A stretch of DNA of 64,000 nt from Vitis vinifera. Taxonomy: Eukaryota; Streptophyta; Magnoliopsida; Vitales; Vitaceae. Below are positions 1 through 11,659 of the stretch, piece by piece. The position numbers and the translations under genes were made by a program. The stretch covers positions 14,439,001 through 14,503,000 of the forward strand of contig NC_081822.1 in the NCBI RefSeq assembly GCF_030704535.1. The letters run 5' to 3'. Positions within the stretch are counted from its first letter, which is position 1, and each line of letters opens with the position of its first letter. A model generated the notes under the pieces. It saw only the letters and a program-made list of their open reading frames with translations, was not told where the DNA came from and made no database searches.

Positions 1-480
1 TTGTAGTCCAAAATGAAATCCTAGAATTCAAAATTTTTAACAATAGCATTTACAAGTTAAAAGCACTCAAAGAGAAGCCTAGCTTTCCGGTTGGTTTCCA
101 ATAAAATAGACCAATAAAGGAAAACAACATTTTCATTCCTACGTCATATCTCAGCTTTCGCTTCCGGAAAAACCAAAAAAAAAAAAAAAAACAACCTAGG
201 TCAACTAATGCCAAACAGTCAGAGTGAATTTTAAGTAAACGGCTGTTCAAAGAAAAACCCTAGATTCAAAACTTCCAGCGATAGCATTCCCAAGTTATTA
301 AGCACTCAGAGTGAAACCCGACCTCTGTTTGATTACCAAGAAAATGAAGAAAAATAAAAGAAAACAACATTTTGATCACTATGTCATCTGTCTCACTATC
401 TTTGCCGTCAAACATCCAAAACAAGCCCAAAAAATAATAAAATAAAAAAATAAATAAATAAATAAATAAATATCAGACGG
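1..480. repeat. Diverged direct duplication, non-coding
   Basis: Two related stretches, about 20-180 and 240-415, share blocks such as AGCACTCA and GAAAACAACATTTT in the same order. The stretch has A-rich runs near 174-190 and an (AAAT)n run near 440-470. No coding potential is seen. It lies downstream, in the minus direction, of the ABCF 5' fragment at 485-798 and may be intron or unrelated intergenic DNA. Confidence 0.5.
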
Positions 481-484
481 CCAA

Positions 485-798
485 AAACTTACTATTAAAA
501 AATTTATTTCCTTTTCTAATTATTTTCTCAGTATCTAAACGATTGTATATAACCTATAAGTCAATTGATTGAACTGGGAATAGAGATTGGAACAGTACCT
601 TGAGCAGAGAGATCGACCAAAACGCAGCGTTTGAAGAATGAATGATTGAACTGGGAATCGAGATTGAAACAGTACCTTGACCAGAGAGATCGACCAAAAC
701 GCAGCGTTTGGAGAAGGAATGACTGACTGATTGAATGGTTGTGTAAAGCAAACCCTGAAAATGGGATTGTGCTGCAAACAAACCCGGGGAGTTCAGTA
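485..798 (-). pseudogene. 5' fragment of a third ABCF4-like gene (first non-coding exon and intron start)
   Basis: Read on the minus strand, this matches the first non-coding exon and start of intron 1 of the intact ABCF gene (upstream of 28974-31169) and of the plus-strand copy at 1885-2110. Shared landmarks are the TTACACAA..CCATTCAA block, an exon end followed by GGTACTGTT as splice donor, and the downstream intron block ending TGAGAAAATAAT. No ABCF coding sequence follows toward position 1, so only the 5' end survives here. It is head to head with the copy at 1885. The exon end is present twice (see 567-720). It could be the edge of a longer rearranged copy outside the window. Confidence 0.75.
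567..720. repeat. 77-bp tandem duplication of an exon-intron border
   Basis: Two units, 567-643 and 644-720, each contain the GATTGAACTGGGAAT block, the splice-donor region GTACC (plus strand) and GATCGACCAAAACGCAGCG. They differ at only a few bases. Each unit carries a copy of the first-exon donor site of the ABCF-like 5' fragment. Confidence 0.85.
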
Positions 799-1884
799 TA
801 GAGGTGTCCATTGGGCCGGCCGCCCATTTTGGCCCGTGGCACAGCACGGCAAAAGGCCGGGATGGGCCGGCACGGCCCGTCACTGTAGCATTATGGGCTC
901 TCACGCCCCAAAGTAGCAGGCCATGCTGGGCCTAAAGAAACAGCCCCGCGGCCCGCCGTGTATCCAACCGTCTGAACAAGAAGTCTTCAACCGTGAATAG
1001 AAAAATTGAGTTAAAAAGCCTCGTAATTTTCTACATTCAGAAGTGTATCCAAAGCACACAGATGTGGATTATTGATTAAATTTTCTATTGTAAAGACTCT
1101 CGTCTGAGAAAAAAAAAATAAAAAAAAATCTCTGGAAGTCGGTTTCAGATACCATGTTCGGTGCTAACCTCTCAACCACCCCCTCCATCTTCAATACTAA
1201 AGCTTAACCCCTAAGCCTCTCACTCTCTCTCTATCTGGAATCAAGAATTTCCAGAAAAAAGGGCCAAAAAGAAAGAAGATGAAAGAAGAGCAGCAGCACC
1301 TCCACCACCAGCAGAGAAAGATCATCACCGCCAAGAAACTCACTCGACCCACGGCGTATGTCCTTCTCCTCTTGTTATCCTACGTCTTGGGTTATCTATC
1401 CGCGCCGTCTTCCAGCTCAGTTCACTCTCCCACCGCCGGGACTGCATCTATCCCCACCACCGCCGGCGCCGCCGTAGCAGAATCGGACATCGGCCACTTT
1501 GGTGTCACGAGGAGGTGTGGCGACCCAGTTCCCTCAAAGCTCGTTCGGCAAACGATTCTCGACCGGGTCTTCAATGGCACTTCGCCGTTCTACTCGTTCC
1601 CGCCGCCTCACGTGGCCCACCTCCTCAGGCCGAAGAGAATCAAGTGGTGGGGCTCGAACGGAGCCGTTTTCGAAAACCTAATCCGGCGAGTAAAGCCCCG
1701 GACAATAATCGACGTGGGGACGTTTTTGGGCGCGTCAGCGATTCACATGGCACGGCTCGGCCCGGCCCGGCACGCTTTTTAAGTAGGCCGTGCTACTCCG
1801 GCACGTTGGCCCGTAATGGCCTGGTCAATATCGGGCCGTGCCTTCAGTCACCTGATTAATGGGCTGAGCCTGTGGCCGGCCCAA
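799..1884. mobile_element. hAT-like remnant carrying a captured gene 5' end
   Basis: The left edge at 799 starts TAGAGGTGTCCATTGGGCC, which resembles the common hAT end TAGGGGTGnCAA followed by GC-rich subterminal repeats. It interrupts the ABCF-like promoter fragment to its left. GGCCCG/GCACGG motifs cluster at 813-945 and again at 1755-1885. The DNA between is a normal-looking promoter, 5'UTR and coding start. A clean right terminal repeat or a perfect 8-bp target duplication was not found, so the right border (between about 1850 and 1885) is uncertain. The right flank becomes alignable to the ABCF promoter from about 1885. Confidence 0.5.
1279..1782 (+). pseudogene. Truncated methyltransferase-like gene fragment (membrane-anchored)
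   Basis: An open frame of 167 residues starts at ATG 1279. Residues about 27-42 form a single hydrophobic segment (YVLLLLLSYVLGYL), as in type II signal anchors of the secretory pathway. A Ser/Thr/Ala/Pro-rich stem follows. Near residues 142-158 the pattern IIDVGTFLGASAIHMA resembles motif I (SAM-binding) of class I methyltransferases. Directly after this the frame runs into GC-rich repeat DNA at about 1755 and stops, so the rest of the domain is missing. The family call rests on that motif and the general layout. The substrate is unknown. The 5'UTR upstream (about 1000-1278) with CT-rich runs looks original, so promoter and first exon seem to have been moved together. It is unlikely to make a working enzyme. 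Confidence 0.6.
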
Positions 1885-2049
1885 ATTTTCAAAATTTGGG
1901 CCGGCTCAGTCTGAACCCATTATTCACTTTTCTGAACGCCGGTTATAGTCAAAATTTCGGCAGCGCAACAAGCCTCAAGCTCTATTTACACAAAACCATT
2001 CAACAATTCTTTCTCCAAAGCTACGTTTCGGTGGATCTCCAAGTTCAAG
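1885..2049 (+). promoter_or_regulatory. Promoter and first non-coding exon of the stop-carrying ABCF copy
   Basis: From about 1885 this aligns with the promoter and first exon of the intact paralogue (32469-32650, minus). A TTTGGGCCGG site II-like element is kept at about 1896-1905. The exon ends TTCAAG before the donor GTACTG at 2050. The telo-box AAACCCTAA that the intact copy carries is not seen here. Confidence 0.65.
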
Positions 2050-3659
2050 GTACTGTTCCAATCTCTATCCCCAGTTCAATCAATCGACTTATAGGCTATA
2101 TACTATCGTTTTGATGCTGAGAAAATAATGGGAAAACGAAAGAAAATTTTGAATCGTGAATTTTTCACCATCTAGGTCTCGAGAATACAGAAAATACACT
2201 TTACCTACAAATGATGGATAAATTTCATAAGGTCGGCCTTAGAATTTTGTATCAGGTGGTGATTTTTGTTGATTGGGGGATTATTTGGCACGGACGAGTT
2301 TGAATTAACGGGTTTTTGGGAATATTTTGGAAAGTACCTGGTGTAGTTTAAGATATGTAGAATCGATTTTGGGGTTGCTGAACTACATAGGATGAATTGG
2401 GGTTTTGTTCATTTGAGGGAAGGTTGGGATTAATTTAAAAGATCTTAGGATAATTTGAACATTTTGTCAGTGCAGACGATATGAAATAATTAATTTGATC
2501 ACTTGGGGAAAGTTGGGATCAACTAGAAAAATTGTCCATTCACTTATAAGTGCCAGATAATTGATATGGGTAGAAGTAGTGCTCGGCAAAATCTACAGAA
2601 CAAGTCGGTCTGTATCTGTACCAACCAAATGGAATCCTGTAACAGTGCATCTGACAGTATTTTTATTCAAATTGCTTGGAAGTGTTTTTAAGAGAGTCAC
2701 CTGTGTGTTTTTCCATAAAACATTACAAGTAATTTTTCAACACTCCAAGTGATTTTTCAGGTTTTTAAAAGTGTTTCTAAATTTTATCAAACACCTAATT
2801 TTTTCTTTTTCAAAAGTGCTTTTTAGACTAATGTGCTAGATTTCTTAAGTAGAGAGCTAAAAGACTGCTGACTGCTTAACTTTTTGTTGCTTGAGTAGTA
2901 GAGCTGTGTTTCCCAGTGGTATCTTGACTACCTTTGTGATTGCTTAGCATTGTAATTGTAAATGTGCTCTGTTTCACATGCAATCCATCTGAAACAGTTA
3001 ATGTGATATCTTGATTACCATTGTGATGTATGTATCCTTTGTAGGCGCAATTTTTAGTTTATTCTTGTATTTTATTTTTCTAGGATTTGTGGCTTGTATT
3101 TTTTTCTCCATCCTTTACACACTACGATGATGATGGCTACCCATGATCTTGTAACAGAATCAGCTATTGATTATGGCCATTCTTGGGGTGAATAATTGTT
3201 TCTTGTTTCCTTTTTTGCAAGTATTAATTGAATTGTTTATTTATTTATTTTAACCAAAGGATTCCAATATATTTATCTCATTACACTTTCTATTTTTTAT
3301 TTTTTATTTTTAAAAATAGAAAGTCTTATATAAAATGTAAGGATTTTTATATGAAAAGTAGGTAAATACCTTCTATACTTAAAAACACTTTTAACAATTT
3401 TCTAAATGTGAGGAAGTAAAAAAATTTCACTTCTTCAATTTTTTTGAAATTTTGAGAAGAGTTTTAAGAATGCAAGATAAATTTTTGCTTTTATAAAAGT
3501 TCTTGTAGTTTATGTAGAGTTTTTAATTTTAAAAATAAAAAATACGAAGTGTATCGAAATGCCACCTATGTTAGTTATTTATTGATTTTAATTGCATTGA
3601 ACTTAACTATAAAGCTGTAGAACTAGGTAAATTAATTTTTTGAGTTATCTTATTGCCAG
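2050..3659 (+). other. 5'UTR intron of the ABCF copy
   Basis: The donor GTACTG at 2050 and acceptor TTGCCAG ending at 3659 match the corresponding sites of the intact paralogue. Blocks such as GATGATGGCT and the TTCTTGGGG region (about 3125-3190) are shared with the other intron (31183-32468). AT-rich extra stretches near 2680-2830 and 3240-3560 are not obvious in the paralogue and may be small repeat insertions. No coding exon is seen inside. Confidence 0.7.
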
Positions 3660-3672
3660 ATATTCTGGTGCA

Positions 3673-5871
3673 ATGGGAAGGAAGAAAACAGAGGATAGTG
3701 GTGCAACTACAAAGGTTAAGCCTAGCAACAAAGATGCCGCCAAGGATGGGAAGAAAGAGAAGCTTTCAGTCTCGGCCATGCTTGCTAGCATGGACCAGAA
3801 ATCTGATAAACCCAAGAAGGGATCTTCATCCTCAAGCACCACTTCTAGCAAGCCCAAAGCAAAAGCAGCTCCAAAACTTCCATCCTACACTGCTGACATC
3901 GATCTCCCTCCCTCTGATGATGAGGATGATGTTTATTCCTCTGAAGAAGACGCACGACTTAAGCGGCAACAAAGGGCTGAACAAAAGACACTTGACATAT
4001 CCATAACCGAAAAGGAATTGAAGAAACGTGAAAAAAAAGACATGCTTGCCGCCCATGTCGCACAGCAGGCCTGACAGGAGGCCCTTAAGGATGATCATGA
4101 TGCATTCACCGTTGTTATTGGTAGCCGGGCTTCAGTTCTTGATGGCGAAGATGAAGCTGATGCTAATGTCAAAGATATAACAATAGAAAACTTTTCTGTG
4201 TCGGCACGTGGGAAAGAACTCTTAAAGAATGCCTCGGTAAAGATATCTCATGGGAAGAGGTACGGTTTAGTTGGACCAAATGGGATGGGAAAATCTACAT
4301 TATTAAAACTTCTTGCTTGGAGGAAGATTCCAGTACCTAAAAATATTGATGTACTATTGGTTGAGCAAGAGGTGATCGGTGATGATAAAACTGCCCTTCA
4401 GGCAGTTATTTCAGCGAACGAAGAGCTAGTCAGGCTCCGACAGGAAGTTGCATCTTTGGATTCTTTGCAGAATTCATCTGCTGCCACTTGCGATGAGGAT
4501 GAAAAGGATGATGTGAGTGGGGATGACGTGGGAGAAAAGCTTGCTGAACTGTATGAGAAGTTGCAGCTATTGGGGTCTGATGCTGCTGAGGCTCAGGCAT
4601 CAAAGATTCTTGCTGGACTGGGTTTCACTAAGGAGATGCAGGGCCGTGTAACCCGATCATTTAGTGGTGGGTGGAGGATGAGAATTTCATTGGCTAGGGC
4701 ACTCTTTGTGCAGCCAACTCTTTTATTGCTGGATGAACCTACCAACCATCTCGACCTTAGGGCTGTTCTCTGGTTAGAGGAGTACTTGTGCCGGTGGAAG
4801 AAAACTCTTGTTGTTGTCTCACATGATCGGGATTTTCTTAACACAGTTTGCAGTGAAATTATTCATCTCCATGACCAGAAACTTCACTTCTACCGTGGGA
4901 ACTTTGATGATTTTGAAAGTGGGTATGAGCAGCGTCGCAAAGAGATGAATAAGAAGTTTGAGATTCATGATAAGCAAGTGAAAGCTGCCAAGAGAACAGG
5001 GAATCGGGTCCAGCAAGAGAAGGTTAAGGATAGAGCTAAGTTTGCTGCCGCTAAAGAAGCATCAAAGAATAAGGCAAAGGGCAAGGTTGATGATGATGAG
5101 TCTCCACCAGAGGCCCCAAAGAAGTGGAGAGATTACAGTGTGGAGTTCCACTTCCCTCAACCCACTGAGTTAACCCCACCACTCTTACAGCTTATTGAAG
5201 TCAGTTTCAGTTATCCGAACAGGGAGGATTTCAGGCTCTCTGAGGTCGATGTTGGTATTGACATGGGGACTCGTGTTGCCATTGTTGGACCCAATGGAGC
5301 TGGGAAATCTACATTACTTAATCTTCTTGCTGGTGATTTGGTTCCAACGGAGGGTGAAGTGCGAAGGAGTCAAAAACTGAGGATTGGGAGGTACTCACAG
5401 CACTTTGTGGACCTTCTGACAATGGATGAAACGCCGGTTCAGTATCTTCTCAGGCTTCATCCAGATCAGGAGGGACTTAGCAAGCAGGAAGCTGTTCGTG
5501 CAAAGCTTGGGAAATTTGGGCTCCCCAGCCATAACCACCTCACCCCAATAATGAAACTATCAGGAGGACAGAAAGCACGGGTTGTCTTCACATCAATTTC
5601 CATGTCAAAACCACACATTTTGCTGTTGGATGAGCCCACAAATCATCTAGACATGCAGAGCATTGATGCATTGGCTGACGCACTAGATGAGTTCAGCGGT
5701 GGAGTGGTGCTTGTAAGTCATGATTCGCGGTTAATATCTCGTGTGTGTAACGATGAGGAGAAGAGTGAAATTTGGGTAGTAGAAAACGGAACCGTGAGTA
5801 GTTTCCCTGAATCATTTGAGGAGTACAAGGAAGAGCTACAGAGAGAGATCAAAGCCGAGGTTGATGATTAA
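3673..5871 (+). pseudogene. ABCF4/GCN20-like ATPase copy with a premature stop
   Basis: This reads almost identically to the intact gene at 28974-31169: a Lys/Ser-rich N-terminal region, two ABC ATPase domains each with Walker A (GPNGMGKST, GPNGAGKST), an LSGGQ-type signature (FSGGW; LSGGQ) and a LLLDEPTNHLD Walker B. Codon 134, Arg (CGA) in the intact copy, is TGA at 4072-4074, a single C-to-T change at a CpG. The frame is then open again to the TGA at 5869-5871 with no other break, and has one extra codon in an acidic loop. The first in-frame ATG after the stop lies inside the first Walker A, so re-initiation would lose part of that nucleotide site. A 557-residue reading that begins at 4198 starts on GTG and is not a credible plant start. 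It is either a recent pseudogene or a source of a 133-residue N-terminal peptide. A sequencing error cannot be excluded. Confidence 0.88.
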
Positions 5872-6190
5872 AGTGAGTCTGTGACATAGATATTTTGATT
5901 GCTGTAAGTTAAACAACAAGTTCCTCAATGCTGTTTTCATAACATGATTTTCAGTTTTCTGCAAGACAAATGCATATTTCTATAATTTACGAGTGTAATT
6001 CTTTTGTACTGAGGATATTAGGAAATGCGAACCCTTAGAATTTTCAAATTGTTACCTATGCAGGTATTGTACTCTAGCTCAGGGGGATTCAGTTTCTTTG
6101 ATTCAATTCCCATGTTTTGGTTTGGATACTGTTTGTGGGCATTAAACTACACGTCCTTATTGTAATAAGGTTACCCTTACTACTTGCAAT
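5872..6190 (+). other. 3' flank shared with the intact ABCF gene
   Basis: The sequence after the stop aligns with the minus-strand flank of the intact paralogue (28685-28973) as far as the shared block CCTTATTGTAATAAGG, then diverges. This marks the right edge of the duplicated segment. Confidence 0.8.
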
Positions 6191-7065
6191 AGAAAATAGG
6201 ATTTGTTCTTCCACTATTTAGCAATTCTTCTATTATGTGGAATAATTATTTCCGGTATATTCTTCAACTTTAAGGAATTGCTATTCTATTTGTATATTTG
6301 TCCATTGAAAAAGGAAATTGTAACACCTCTTCCATAAATCCGGTCGGGTATTAATGGGCCATCCTTAATGTAAATGTATACAATTAGAAGGAAAAAAAAT
6401 GATAAAAAAAACAAAAACAAAACCATTCAAGGACTAAAATGGAGCCCTAAATGAGAATTTTGTGGGTCTCATTCTGTTTCTATTTCTGTGGATGAATGGG
6501 AAGATCTATTTCTATTCCATCTTAATTTTCTACCAATCAGGTATAATGGTCCTTCCATTCTTCCATCCTTATCATCCGGTACGTGTTCATGGATCTTGTT
6601 GTTTCGTGTGTGTAGTCACGGCTTTCCAAGACTCTTTCGAGTTATTCATGTCTGAGTGTATATATTCACAAGTTTCCAATGCCTTTTAGGATTTGAATTG
6701 AAGTAGTTGATTGAATAATATTTGATTTAGAGTGCATTTTATAGTAATTTTAAAAATTATTCAAGTCTTTTTTGAAAATTTTTGCTTTTAAATAGTATAA
6801 AAATTAGAAACAATTTTTAAAATCATTATCAAACACATTTTAGAGTTTCTTTGACATTATTATTGAAAAATACTTTTAATTTAAAAAGTATTTTTGAAAA
6901 GAAAAAAAAAACATTTGATAAAATTTAGAAATATATTTAAAATTTTGAAAAATCACTTATAATATTAAAAAAATAAATCATTTATAGTATTTAAAAAAAA
7001 AAAATACTTGATAGGTAATTCTCCAAAAAATACTTTCAGAGAAAATACTATAACTAAAAATACTT
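6191..7065. other. AT-rich intergenic DNA with one foldback repeat unit
   Basis: No gene is seen. About 6727-6834 begins GTGCATTTTATAGTAATTTT and ends with the rough inverse AAAATCATTATCAAACACA. This is the same foldback type found in an array at 45440-46200. Confidence 0.4.
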
Positions 7066-7637
7066 TAAGGCTCTGTTTGGTTCCCGGAAAGTACGAGAGA
7101 AAGAAAATTGAGAGGAAAAATGGAAGGAAAGAAAAAGGTAAGGAAAGGAATATAATTTTTTTCACTTGTTTGGTTATCCATGGAAAATTCAAGGGAAAAG
7201 GGAAAAAAAAAAGAATTTATTTTCCTTTGTTTGGTTAACCACAAAAAAAAAAAAGTTAAGGAAAAATGGAAGGAAAATAAAATCAACAATTTGTCTTAAA
7301 TGGTTATCAATTTGTTAAATAATAAAATAAATTAATCCAATAAAAAAACTGTTGAAAAACGTAAATTTTTCGACATAAAACATTACTCATAAAAAGTTTC
7401 TGCTATTATTTTTTATTAATAATTATAAAATTTGTGTATAAAATTTTTCTCATGTAATACAAATAAAATATACGAGTAATAACTATTTTTTATTTTCAAG
7501 GAAACATTTATAGCTAATAAAAAGCTCTTAAAAAATTCAAAAGGATTTTCAGAATCAAAATTTAGAAATAAAATATGTTCATATAATGTAAAAATCAATT
7601 TTAAAATGGAGTGTGATGATATAAATTAACATATTTA

Positions 7638-7638
7638 C

Positions 7639-7678
<40 letters not shown>
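7638..7678. repeat. (TAA)n microsatellite
   Basis: About 13 uninterrupted TAA/AAT triplets. Confidence 0.95.
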
Positions 7679-7903
7679 TTCATTTAATCATAAGGCTTGA
7701 GGATATATTATTATATGCTTCATTGTGTTTAATATTTGATGTGACATATTTAACAGAGCACTGTACAAGCAAATAAAAAGAACAGAAGACTATAGAACTC
7801 TTAAGACGAGACCCAACTGTTTCATTTGGCTCTTGGGACAAGCACCATTATTCAACTTCTCAACCAATCAATCAAATCCATCCTCTTTGCAATGGGAAGA
7901 TCA

Positions 7904-8002
7904 TCATGAGAACACTTCGAAGGTCTTGGCTTGGAGGATGATCTGCCTCAGGGCACCAATGGGAGCTAAAATCATCAATATCACTCCCAGAATTATACAG
8001 AT
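7904..8002 (-). pseudogene. Captured last exon of an LHT-like amino-acid transporter
   Basis: On the minus strand an acceptor (GTGCATTCCAG) is followed by 32 codons and a TGATGA double stop at 7901-7906. The peptide has a hydrophobic segment (ILGVILMILAPIG), then LRQIILQAK and ends FEVFS. The pattern hydrophobic-LxPIGxLRxIxxxAKxxxxxS at the very C-terminus resembles plant lysine-histidine-type (AAAP family) transporters. I recall this pattern and could not compare it. No upstream transporter exons are seen, so it is an isolated terminal exon. It sits in the same element and orientation as the J-domain exon. Confidence 0.55.
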
Positions 8003-8500
8003 CTGGAATGCACAAATTCAAACGAGAGCCTGTTAGTCTTTCTCAACTTGGCCTGCTAAATATGAAAAGAAAGAGAAAAGAAGAAGAGAGAGGCCAAGCC
8101 ATAAGATGCAGTGTGGAGTTGAGTTGCAGCCCATCTTCTAAGTCTTTGCCACTCTTCATTATAAGTCTACATGATAGCAAAGTAAGAGGAATGATTTAGT
8201 AAAGTCATTATTCAGTCTTGAAATGTGATAATTAAATTAACTTAATCTAAGATTGATTATGACTATTTATGATAGTTAAATTAATGACAAGTTACCACTT
8301 ATGGTAAAACAGACCTTACTAGAGTTGAAATGTCTAGTTTAAAGCATGATAACAAAATGAAACTCTTTCCAAGTTCATTATTCAGTCTGAAATTTGCATG
8401 ATTACTTAAGAATACTTGGTCCTCCACTTGGTTTTGGGATGAATGAAGGAGAGTAGAGCATTAAGAAGATGATGAATGAATGACAAAGAAGTGAACTTAC

Positions 8501-8560
8501 CTGAGATCGTTCAACTGCCAAAGGGTCACTCGGATTTTTATCAGGATGAACTTGCTTTGC
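8501..8560 (-). pseudogene. Captured J-domain exon of a DnaJ protein
   Basis: On the minus strand an acceptor (ATTTGTGCAG) precedes exactly 60 bases, followed by a good donor (CTCAG/GTAAG). The 20 codons read AKQVHPDKNPSDP and then LAVERSQ. VHPDKNP holds the HPD tripeptide that J-domains use to stimulate Hsp70. Plant DnaJ10-type genes have a very similar helix II/III exon. The neighbouring J-domain exons (the start of helix II and the later helices) are not visible on either side, so this is a lone exon with intact splice sites. It could be included in a chimeric transcript. Confidence 0.75.
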
Positions 8561-11230
8561 CTGCACAAATAATAGAAAAGTAAATTAGGTAAAAAGAAAT
8601 GGAAAACCCATACACTATTTTAGTTCAAATGAATCTCTATTTTAGTTCAAATGCAACAAAAAAAAAAAACTATGTTAGGAAGCAATCCCAAACATGGCCT
8701 TGATTTTTGGTGTTTATTTTGTTTCTATCTCTTTTGTATTTCTGGTAGATAAACTGAATGGGCCTTAATTTTTATAGAACCAACCTTTGATTCTGCAAAA
8801 ATAATTTCATTTACAACTGAGGAAGATGATTCATATGATCAAATAAAAAAATTAATCATATTTTCACACGAAACTTTCAAAAAACAAAAGTGAACATAGA
8901 GCAGCCTAATTCCAGTGTCTTTTCGAACAGAGGAAATGTGAAGAAATGGTAGGACCCAAGTGGGTGTATGATTGGAAAGTAAGGGAGACACCACATGGCT
9001 CAGCATTTCAAGCTAAGCTTGTACTGGTCAGGTTCAATATTGGCCCCATGTGGTTGTTCTTATGAAGCTGCTCTGTTGCATCCAAGTAAGCACATGTTAA
9101 TTTTGCAAAGATGGTATCCTGAACCACCAAGAAGATGTAGAACTGAGACTAAGACTGGGATAGTATGTATACGTATGGGACATGAGGATTACTAGTAACT
9201 TAATCAACTAACAAGGTTGCCTTATGGTTTTGGTCACCTTACATATTACTAGTAAATATTTTTTTGATTTTTTTTTATAAAGCTTCTTTATACTTATGTC
9301 TTTCATTTTCTTTAAATGCTGCTTAAACTCCACCATAAAGAACAATTTTTTTTTAAAAAGTTCTCAAAGAATAGTTCTCAAAATTTGAAATGTTCTCAAT
9401 TTATTTTTTATATTTTTAAAAAATAATTTTAAAATAAAATAACTGAGAATAAAATGTATTTTTAGAAAATATCATATTTTTTGTGATAAGTTCTCAAAAT
9501 CTGATTTTTATAAATAAAAAAATATCAATTCTTCAAGTGTAGAAGCAGACAAAACAGATGAATAGGAACCCGATTAAAGATAATAAAAACCCAAAATTCT
9601 AATATCATGCTAGACTAGAAAGATAAAAAAAACAACAGAAGACACTAAAAATCAGAGCTCTTATACTATGTTAAACCATGACAAATAATATTACTCATCC
9701 TAAATGCTTAACTTAGTATTGTAAAACATGTTAGTATTTTCAAACTTGAAGGGGGATGCTAAGATTGCTTTTTCACTTCTTTACCTAAAGTTAATATTTC
9801 GTTATCCCTATAAACTTGAAGCTGATCCTAAGCATGCTTTAAGAGATATCCTAAGCATGTTTGCAGAATCAACCATGTTGTGTCCAGAACCAAAAGGAAT
9901 TTAGTTATTACTCAATATCTGAATTCTACCAATATTAAGGAAAGCAGAAGCAATCAACTGTAATAGCATTAAGAGAAGAGTATTTCATTGCAGGAAACAG
10001 CATTAATTTTTCCACAGCTTTTTCTAGTTTCATTTTTCCTTTTCCCATTTATGCTTATCTTCACTCTGTATTTCTTCCTTCATCATGAAGTTACTTACTA
10101 GTTGTCCTTGTAATTGTCGGTGCTAAATTCTTAACTGTTTGTTAAATTCTGTAGATTTCCCATCCTATTTTTCATTGAGATTGATAAACATCTAACAGAT
10201 GAATCACACAAATTTTCTTTCCAATTCTAGAAAAATCCCATGTTTGTATTTGAATCTTTTCAGTTAAAATTCAGATTTAATTCCTTCGAGCATGCCTAAT
10301 GCCTAATGCTGAGTGTATGACCAGGTAAGAGAGCCCTTTTACATATAAGAACTCATACTAAACCAATCCTTTGAGGATATAGAATAATAAAATAAAATTC
10401 CAATCTCATTGCCCAATAGGGCCAATACTAACATGGTTCTATCAATAAGAATCTTTACATGGGAAAATATGCATATTCAAAATTACCATGAGATATATTC
10501 AAATATGAATCTAAAGAGAAATGTGAGATATATTCACGTTTCTCTGTTGGGGAATATAATTAATGAGAAATGTGGGTTCATTTGGTTTGGTTTGGCTTTC
10601 ATCCCTGCACAGTATATAAGTTTGATTCATAAGCAAATGCCTATAGCTGTGTCCGAGGCAGACCATTAGCTGACTTGGGTCTACTGTTTTCTCAATTCTC
10701 AAGCAACAGACAAAATGACTGAAATATGAAATTTCTGGGTTCAATCAATTTAAACTGATCAGTCCCCTTTGTCAAACATTAATTTAGGAAAATTGCATCT
10801 TTACCACCCTCTCTCACTACCTACTTGTATGAAAGGTAATAACATGATCCGCATATGGATCAAAATGTGACAAATCATAACTTGGAGGAAAAGTAAGTGA
10901 TAAGAGCAACATTCTCCACTAACTGTATTTACAAATTGGAGGCCACAAGTATCTGGTATTCATCTTTAATGTAAATTTTTTTGGGTATGCATTTTACAAA
11001 GCTCATAATTGATCAAATGTGATTTACCCTCATCTCCTCTTAGTTGAATATCAAGTTGGTCAGTTGTTAAAAGTTCTCGTCAAGTCCCATTCTAACTCAT
11101 TTCAGATCAACTTCACAATTGACAAGTATTACAACAATGGAGACGTAAAAACCTAGTAAGACACCCATAATACTAACGAGTTATTAATTGCACCAGAATA
11201 TGTCAGCCATTTGAAACCTGAGTATTCCAG

Positions 11231-11301
11231 TTCCCATTTGAAAACACAACCCCAATCACAATTCCCACTTCCCATTTGAAAACACAACCCCAATCACAAC
11301 C
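11231..11301. repeat. 38-bp tandem duplication
   Basis: TTCCCATTTGAAAACACAAC and the following CCCAATCACAA occur twice with a 38-bp period inside the Harbinger-type element. Confidence 0.85.
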
Positions 11302-11659
11302 TAGAGAGTCATAATGATCATAGCCTACCAATTGATGCTTATTGTACAACTTAAGTTCTGTAACTACACTCATAATGTAAGCAAATCAAGAAATACAGAG
11401 AGTCATTTAGGAATCCCTTGGAATGATATCAATTGAGGTGATTTAAGAAACGGTGTAACATTTAGCAGAATATCAAGGGTAAAAATCATATCAAATCTAG
11501 AAAACAACAAACCAGAAAAGTTTAGAAAAATTCTGGCGAAATTTAAGAAACGGGAAAGGCGAAAACAACCTAGAAACCCAAACAGAGAACCCAAGAGAGA
11601 ACGATTACCTTGGGTTCCGGGTTTTCACAAGATGAGGTGGATTGGAGTTCAATTCATAC

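Noticed and set aside
1840-1853. CTTCAGTC as the right 8-bp target duplication for GTTCAGTA at 791
   Set aside because: Only 6 of 8 bases match and no inverted terminal sequence adjoins it, so the right hAT border was left open.
4198-5871. Separate 557-residue ABC protein
   Set aside because: It starts on GTG and is the downstream part of the ABCF frame after the TGA at 4072; a plant ribosome would not start there.
8995-9195. Plus-strand ORF preceded by a Copia-like GPKWVY word
   Set aside because: The resemblance to Copia RT is limited to a few residues and no neighbouring RT motifs follow.
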